A program made the position numbers and the translations under genes. 38,073 nt of DNA from Desulfobacteraceae bacterium (GTDB lineage Bacteria > Desulfobacterota > Desulfobacteria > Desulfobacterales > Desulfobacteraceae), in assembly GCA_024227235.1 (NCBI GenBank), contig JAAEKY010000462.1, positions 1 to 38,073 on the forward strand, given 5' to 3'. Under the pieces are notes generated by a model. That model saw only the letters and a program-made list of their open reading frames with translations. It was not told the origin of the DNA and did not search any database. Shown here in pieces: positions 33,692-38,073 of this stretch. Each line of letters starts with the position of its first letter. The stretch's first letter is position 1.

Positions 33692-34443
33692 TGGACTTTA
33701 CGGTATTAAGCTTATTTCCAGAACTGATGGCTTCTTTTTTTGAGCATGGAATGATTTCAAGAGGCATTGAAAAAGAACTGATCGCCGGTCATTGTATAAA
33801 CATCAGAGATTTTTCAACCGATCGCCATAACACGGTTGATGACCGACCGTATGGTGGTGGAAGCGGTATGGTAATGAAACCTGAGCCATTAAAAGCTGCC
33901 ATTTTAAGTGCTAAAAAAAGAGCACCTGAATCACAGGTAATATTAATGACCCCCCAGGGGACGGCGTTCAATCAAAAAAAAGCATTTGAACTGGCTTCCA
34001 ATAATGAGGGGCTTATTTTTGTCTGCGGCAGGTATGAAGGGATTGATGAACGGATATATACCACGCTGGTTGATGAAGAAATCTCCATTGGTGATTATGT
34101 CATGACAGGAGGAGAGCTTGCAGCGATGGTCATTATTGATTCTGTTGCCAGACTCATTCCGGGCGTGCTTGGAAGTTGTGAATCTTCAAAATCGGATTCA
34201 TTTGTTGATGACCGGCTTGAATATGCACAATACACAAGACCTGAGGCGTTTGAAAATTCAAAAGTCCCAGACGTCTTATTATCCGGGAATCATGAGAAGA
34301 TACGGTTGTGGAGAGAAAAATCTTCTCTTCAACGCACATTTTTAAAACGACCGGATCTTTTTGAAAAGACTGTGCTCAGCGCAGAAGAAAAAACGATTTT
34401 AATGCAATGGTGTCAGGAGATAGAAGCCCTTGTTAGAGCGTAA
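33691..34443 (+). CDS. trmD: tRNA (guanine-37-N1)-methyltransferase TrmD
   Basis: A 250-residue SPOUT methyltransferase. LSLFPELMASFF, the DDRPYGGGSGMV motif, CGRYEGIDER and the SIGDYVMTGGELAAMV trefoil-knot SAM site are clear. It is coupled to rimM by a one-base overlap, and its end overlaps the next gene by 14 bases. Confidence 0.97.
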   Translation: MDFTVLSLFPELMASFFEHGMISRGIEKELIAGHCINIRDFSTDRHNTVDDRPYGGGSGMVMKPEPLKAAILSAKKRAPESQVILMTPQGTAFNQKKAFELASNNEGLIFVCGRYEGIDERIYTTLVDEEISIGDYVMTGGELAAMVIIDSVARLIPGVLGSCESSKSDSFVDDRLEYAQYTRPEAFENSKVPDVLLSGNHEKIRLWREKSSLQRTFLKRPDLFEKTVLSAEEKTILMQWCQEIEALVRA

Positions 34444-34993
34444 TCTTTATGTGGCATTGATCCATTACCCGGTGATGAACAAAAATGATCAACCGATTGG
34501 ATCTGCCCTGACAACCATTGACTTGCATGATATTGCAAGAGCATCTATCACTTTTGGTGTTAAAGGGTTTTATGTGGTAACCCCTTACAAAGATCAGGCA
34601 ACACTTGCCACGCAAGTGATCGACCATTGGACAAAAGGGGTGGGCGGCAAGCTCAACCCTGACAGAAAAAATGCTCTTGAACTCATTCGGGTAGCCGAAA
34701 CCTTTGAGGATGCGGTTAACGAGATGAAAAAAGAAAGAAATGAACCCGTTGTGACCATTGCAACAAGTGCAAAAAAAGCAATCGGTTCAATAACAACAAA
34801 GGAATTAAGGCTAAAACTTGAGAATAAAGCATCCCATGTCCTTGTTTTTGGAACGGCATGGGGACTGGCAGATGAATTGATCGATACATGTGATTTTATT
34901 TTAGACCCGATTTTGGGAAACACTGATTACAATCACCTTTCTGTCAGATCTGCTGCATCAATATATTTAGACAGGATTATAAATGACAGATAA
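34430..34993 (+). CDS. SPOUT-type RNA methyltransferase (Methyltrn_RNA_4/PF09936-like)
   Basis: 187 residues from a TTG start inside the end of trmD. AGGAG lies 10 bases upstream. LYVALIHYPVMNKND and GSALTTIDLHDIARA at the N terminus, and HVLVFGTAWGLADE and DYNHLSVRSAASIYLDRII at the C terminus, fit the SAM-dependent RNA methyltransferase family often placed between trmD and rplS in Desulfobacterota. The RNA target is unknown. Confidence 0.85.
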   Translation: MLERNLYVALIHYPVMNKNDQPIGSALTTIDLHDIARASITFGVKGFYVVTPYKDQATLATQVIDHWTKGVGGKLNPDRKNALELIRVAETFEDAVNEMKKERNEPVVTIATSAKKAIGSITTKELRLKLENKASHVLVFGTAWGLADELIDTCDFILDPILGNTDYNHLSVRSAASIYLDRIINDR

Positions 34994-35039
34994 GATAAAA
35001 TTTTTATCTAGCAAAAGGGAAGGATTTTAGGAGGAACAA

Positions 35040-35390
35040 ATGAGCAATTTAATCGAAAAAATAGAAAAAGAGCAATTACGTCTTGATATCCCTGAATTTG
35101 ATTCAGGCGATACTGTAAAAGTCCATGTAAAAATTAGGGAAGGTGAAAAAGAGCGTATCCAGGTATTTCAGGGTGTTGTGATTAAAAAGACCAAAGGATT
35201 TTCAAGTGCCCGTTTTACTGTAAGAAAAATTTCCGGTGGTGTTGGTGTTGAAAGAATATTCCCCCTTTATTCCCCTGTTTTAGATAAAATTGAAGTGGTT
35301 ACAAGGGGTCGTGTTAGAAGATCTAAGCTGTACTATCTTAGAAATCTGCGTGGTAAAGCCGCTAGAATTAAAGAAAAAAGATTTGCATAA
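35040..35390 (+). CDS. rplS: 50S ribosomal protein L19
   Basis: 116 residues. [26 protein letters not shown] and [13 protein letters not shown] are signature L19 segments. AGGAGG lies upstream. It is located between the RNA methyltransferase and rnhB, as is usual in this lineage. Confidence 0.97.
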   Translation: MSNLIEKIEKEQLRLDIPEFDSGDTVKVHVKIREGEKERIQVFQGVVIKKTKGFSSARFTVRKISGGVGVERIFPLYSPVLDKIEVVTRGRVRRSKLYYLRNLRGKAARIKEKRFA

Positions 35391-35411
35391 AGGACCTTAA
35401 AGGTTTAGCTG

Positions 35412-36032
35412 ATGTGGCAATTCGAACACAAGGCAAAGGCCCAGGGGTATACAAATATAGCAGGTGTTGATGAGGCCGGCAGGGGACCCCTTGCCGGCCC
35501 TGTCGTGTCTGCTGCTGTCATTTTACCGGATAATTTTTCCTGTGAAGGAATTAATGATTCTAAAAAATTATCTGAAAAAAAAAGGCAGGCTCTTTTTCCC
35601 ATCATTAAAGAACATGCACTGGCTGTCGCAACCGGTATATGCTCTCACAAAGAAATTGATCAAATCAACATTCTTCAGGCATCTTTGCTTTCCATGAAGC
35701 GAGCGGTTGAAAACCTTTCAACGCCGCCCGAATTCATTTTGCCGGACTATCTTCTTATTGATGGCAAATTCACTCTAAATATGGATCTTGACCAGAATGC
35801 CATTATAAAAGGGGATTCAAGAAGCATCTCTATTGCTTCGGCTTCCATTATTGCCAAAGTAACCAGAGATAAAATCATGAAAGATCTTCATGAAACCTAT
35901 CCTGAATATAATTTTATTCAACATAAAGGATATCCCACCAAAGCCCATAAAGAAGCCATATTAAAACATGGTCCCTGCCCTATTCACAGAACAACTTTTA
36001 AAGGGGTAAAAGAGGTCATTCATGCCGGATGA
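35412..36032 (+). CDS. rnhB: Ribonuclease HII
   Basis: A 206-residue nuclease that removes ribonucleotides and RNA primers from RNA-DNA hybrids. GVDEAGRGPLAGPVV holds the first catalytic acids, followed by NDSKKLSEKKR, LIDGKF and SIASASIIAKVTRD with the later ones. Its end overlaps yraN by 11 bases. Confidence 0.96.
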   Translation: MWQFEHKAKAQGYTNIAGVDEAGRGPLAGPVVSAAVILPDNFSCEGINDSKKLSEKKRQALFPIIKEHALAVATGICSHKEIDQINILQASLLSMKRAVENLSTPPEFILPDYLLIDGKFTLNMDLDQNAIIKGDSRSISIASASIIAKVTRDKIMKDLHETYPEYNFIQHKGYPTKAHKEAILKHGPCPIHRTTFKGVKEVIHAG

Positions 36033-36387
36033 CCGAAATGCATTAGGGCACCAAGGTGAAAAATTAGCACTATCTTATCTTCAAACCCATGGATTCAGTA
36101 TTATAGAGACCAATTATCGAACAAAGCCTGCCGAAATTGATATTATTGCCAAAGACAATGATTTCATCTGTTTTATTGAAGTAAAAACCAGGGCAAGCCT
36201 TAAAAAAGGCCTTCCAAAAGAATCGGTCACCTATTCAAAACAAAAAAAAATCATCATAGGTGCCACCTATTATCTTAAAAAGACAAACCAGATGAATTCA
36301 AAAGTTCGATTTGATGTGGTTGAAGTTTTTAAAAAAAAGGATACATTTGATATCAACTTAATTAGAAATGCATTTCAAAGCCAATAA
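36022..36387 (+). CDS. yraN: UPF0102/YraN family endonuclease-like protein
   Basis: 121 residues with an Endonuclease/Holliday-resolvase-like fold: GHQGEKLALSYLQTHGF, EIDIIAKD and FIEVKTR form the nuclease-like D-ExK pattern. The biochemical role of the family is not settled. It overlaps the rnhB end, which is the usual order. Confidence 0.92.
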   Translation: MPDDRNALGHQGEKLALSYLQTHGFSIIETNYRTKPAEIDIIAKDNDFICFIEVKTRASLKKGLPKESVTYSKQKKIIIGATYYLKKTNQMNSKVRFDVVEVFKKKDTFDINLIRNAFQSQ

Positions 36388-36404
36388 AATCAGGTACGGT
36401 TAAA

Positions 36405-37253
36405 ATGGATGACAAAACAACATTTGGAACATTGTATATCGTTGCCACTCCGATCGGAAATCTGGAAGATATTACGTTTAGAGCCATAAACATACTAAAA
36501 CAAGTGGATATTATTGCAGCCGAAGATACGCGCCATTCAAGAAAACTGCTTTCCCATTACAATATCGACACAAAACTTATTTCCTGTCATGAGCACAATG
36601 AGATAAAAAAGATCCCCCAACTGATCACTGAGCTAAAAAAAGGAAAAAGCATTGCTCTAATATCTGATGCCGGCACACCATCCATTTCAGATCCTGGCTA
36701 TAAGCTTGTCAGGACAGTTTCAAAAGAGCACATTAAGGTCATCCCCATACCTGGATGCAACGCTGCTATTGCCGGCTTAAGCGTATCAGGCCTTCCAACC
36801 GATTCTTTTTTATTTATTGGTTTCATGCCTAAAAAAAAGCAAAAACTCAAACAGAATCTTAAAAACTTAAAAATTCAAAAAGAGACCCTTATCTTTTATG
36901 AGTCTCCCAGAAGAATTAAAAGTCTTGTTAAAAATTTAACTACCATATTTGGGGATCGACAAGCCTGCCTTGCCAGAGAAATCACCAAACTTCATGAAGA
37001 ATACATCAGGGGGTCCTTAACTCATATCCTTAAAAAACTTGAAGAAAAAGAAAGTATTAAAGGCGAATGCTCTTTATTTGTTCAAGGTGACACTCAAGAA
37101 AAAAAAATAGATGAGGAAGAATTGAAAACTATTATCCTGGAACAAATATCCACCACCAATCTTGGGACATCTGGTTTAGCAAAAGAAATTTCAAAAGGGT
37201 TTAATTTACCACGAAAACAAATCTATGAGATGATACTTAAATTAACTATTTAG
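36405..37253 (+). CDS. rsmI: 16S rRNA (cytidine-1402-2'-O)-methyltransferase RsmI
   Basis: A 282-residue tetrapyrrole-methylase-fold enzyme. LYIVATPIGNLEDITFRA, AEDTRHSRKLLSHY and SDAGTPSISDPG are diagnostic. It is the last gene of the translation block. The C-terminal helical tail (SKGFNLPRKQIYEMILKL) is typical. No strong terminator follows; a 5-bp GACAA/TTGTC hairpin just after the stop is weak. Confidence 0.96.
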   Translation: MDDKTTFGTLYIVATPIGNLEDITFRAINILKQVDIIAAEDTRHSRKLLSHYNIDTKLISCHEHNEIKKIPQLITELKKGKSIALISDAGTPSISDPGYKLVRTVSKEHIKVIPIPGCNAAIAGLSVSGLPTDSFLFIGFMPKKKQKLKQNLKNLKIQKETLIFYESPRRIKSLVKNLTTIFGDRQACLAREITKLHEEYIRGSLTHILKKLEEKESIKGECSLFVQGDTQEKKIDEEELKTIILEQISTTNLGTSGLAKEISKGFNLPRKQIYEMILKLTI

Positions 37254-37411
37254 ACAAAATAAATCATTGTCCAAAAATCTTCTTCTTTTTATAACCTTTT
37301 TCACCCATTTTTATAACTTTTTTTTCACAACTATTCTCTGAGAATTATCTATTTTTCCTCTTCTTTTATTTAACCCACTTTAATCATAGAATTTTTTAAT
37401 AAAATAAAATT

Positions 37412-37429
37412 TTGGTATTAATTTTGCTT
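37412..37429 (+). promoter_or_regulatory. Sigma-54 (RpoN) promoter of PEP-CTERM gene
   Basis: TTGGTATTAATTTTGCTT carries GG (37414-37415) and GC (37426-37427) with the exact 10-base spacing of -24/-12 elements, in a TGG-N10-GC frame with the extended TTGC. Transcription would start near 37439, about 30 bases before the ATG at 37470. Confidence 0.65.
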
Positions 37430-37469
37430 GTTAATTTACTATTATCACGCAATTTAAAGGATATTAACG

Positions 37470-38033
37470 ATGAAAAATTTTTATATAGCTCTGACAGTTT
37501 CGGTACTAATGATCTTTGGGTTTTTAGGGACTTCTTATTCTTACTCTGGTTCATATATGTTCACAATGAATGGTAATGAATCCAATACTGACGAGGTTAT
37601 AATTGAGACGGCAATTAATGATTGGTTTCTCGACAATAATATCAGTCATGACGCTGTCGATCTTGACTTCTATTCTAAAGTAGATGCTCCTGATTCTACA
37701 AACGACGGTTTGAATGTGACATACGATGTTGGCAACCTTTCTGGGACATGGTCTACGGCCAATGATGATTTAATAGAATTCTACTCAGTCAAGGCAGCAA
37801 ACGAGTTTGCTTTTTATTGGATAGAAGGCGGAGCCATTTCAGGAGATTGGAGTACAGAACATCTTTTAAATAACGGTGGCAATACCCCTGAAATCTCTCA
37901 TTTGTCTACATGGAATCAAATTGATGGTCAAGTTCCCAACTCACCAGTCCCGGAACCTGCAACAATGGTTCTTTTTGGAATCGGTTTAATCGGACTTGCT
38001 GGGATTGGAAGGAAAAAACAAGCAACAAAATAA
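37470..38033 (+). CDS. PEP-CTERM sorting domain protein
   Basis: 187 residues. A signal peptide (MKNFYIALTVSVLMIFGFLGTSYS) and a complete PEP-CTERM tail (VPEPATMVLFGIGLIGLAGIGRKK) frame an acidic mature region rich in Asn, Asp and Trp (TAINDWFLDNN, DVGNLSGTWST), with no recognised domain. Family role: exported, processed by an exosortase and often surface- or biofilm-associated. A sigma-54 promoter lies just upstream. The exosortase is not in the window. The short mature part has no adhesin-like repeats. Confidence 0.9.
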   Translation: MKNFYIALTVSVLMIFGFLGTSYSYSGSYMFTMNGNESNTDEVIIETAINDWFLDNNISHDAVDLDFYSKVDAPDSTNDGLNVTYDVGNLSGTWSTANDDLIEFYSVKAANEFAFYWIEGGAISGDWSTEHLLNNGGNTPEISHLSTWNQIDGQVPNSPVPEPATMVLFGIGLIGLAGIGRKKQATK

Positions 38034-38073
38034 TTTAAAATACTTACATTTTTAAAGGCGGGATGACAATTCA

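Overview
The window looks like chromosome of an AT-rich, anaerobic, sulfate-reducer-like member of the Desulfobacterota (Desulfobacteraceae/Desulfobacula type). This is inferred from gene content and order: the ffh-rpsP-khpA-rimM-trmD-RNA methyltransferase-rplS-rnhB-yraN-rsmI block, a feoA-feoB-Cys-rich protein set with a DtxR-type regulator, a large DmdC/FadE-type acyl-CoA dehydrogenase, a phasin-like protein, PEP-CTERM proteins and the rSAM/selenodomain-associated transferase pair. No rRNA, tRNA, CRISPR array or complete insertion sequence was seen.

Layout. 1-1000 (minus): a PEP-CTERM protein cut by the window edge, then a small secreted-protein gene that lacks a normal start codon. 1666-5412 (minus): lon followed by two overlapping transferase genes. 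5566-8185 (minus): the ferrous-iron uptake operon feoA-feoB-Cys-rich membrane protein, divergent from a DtxR-family regulator (8354-8767, plus). 8771-14183 (minus): an RND efflux adaptor, its pump and a methyltransferase. 14653-17724 (minus): yebG, an AmpG-like permease, a metallo-beta-lactamase-fold hydrolase and an exported protein with an Sm/LSm-like pattern. 18095-20449 (plus): acyl-CoA dehydrogenase and a phasin-like protein.

20642-28056 is the most unusual part. A CheD homologue (minus) has Ser at the catalytic Cys position. It is followed on the plus strand by a signal-less solute-binding-like protein, an ABC ATPase, a Tat-exported solute-binding protein, an ABC permease, a CheY receiver fused to the same kind of binding module, a very acidic protein carrying a G8 tract, and a stand-alone Hpt protein. 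All three binding modules share a W-x-x-H-P-C-C motif. The set suggests a transporter joined to a phosphorelay that reads the same ligand inside and outside the cell. I do not know a described system of this make-up.

28097-31191: nth, a PP-loop ATPase, a histidine-kinase remnant with an internal deletion, and rlmN. 31290-37253 (plus): the translation/SRP/RNA-processing block, tightly packed with several overlaps. 37470-38033: a second PEP-CTERM protein behind a well-spaced sigma-54 promoter.

Three short inverted-repeat-bounded segments (19945-20106, 20504-20641, 21292-21546) cluster around cheD. The last has a TTAA target duplication and looks like a MITE.
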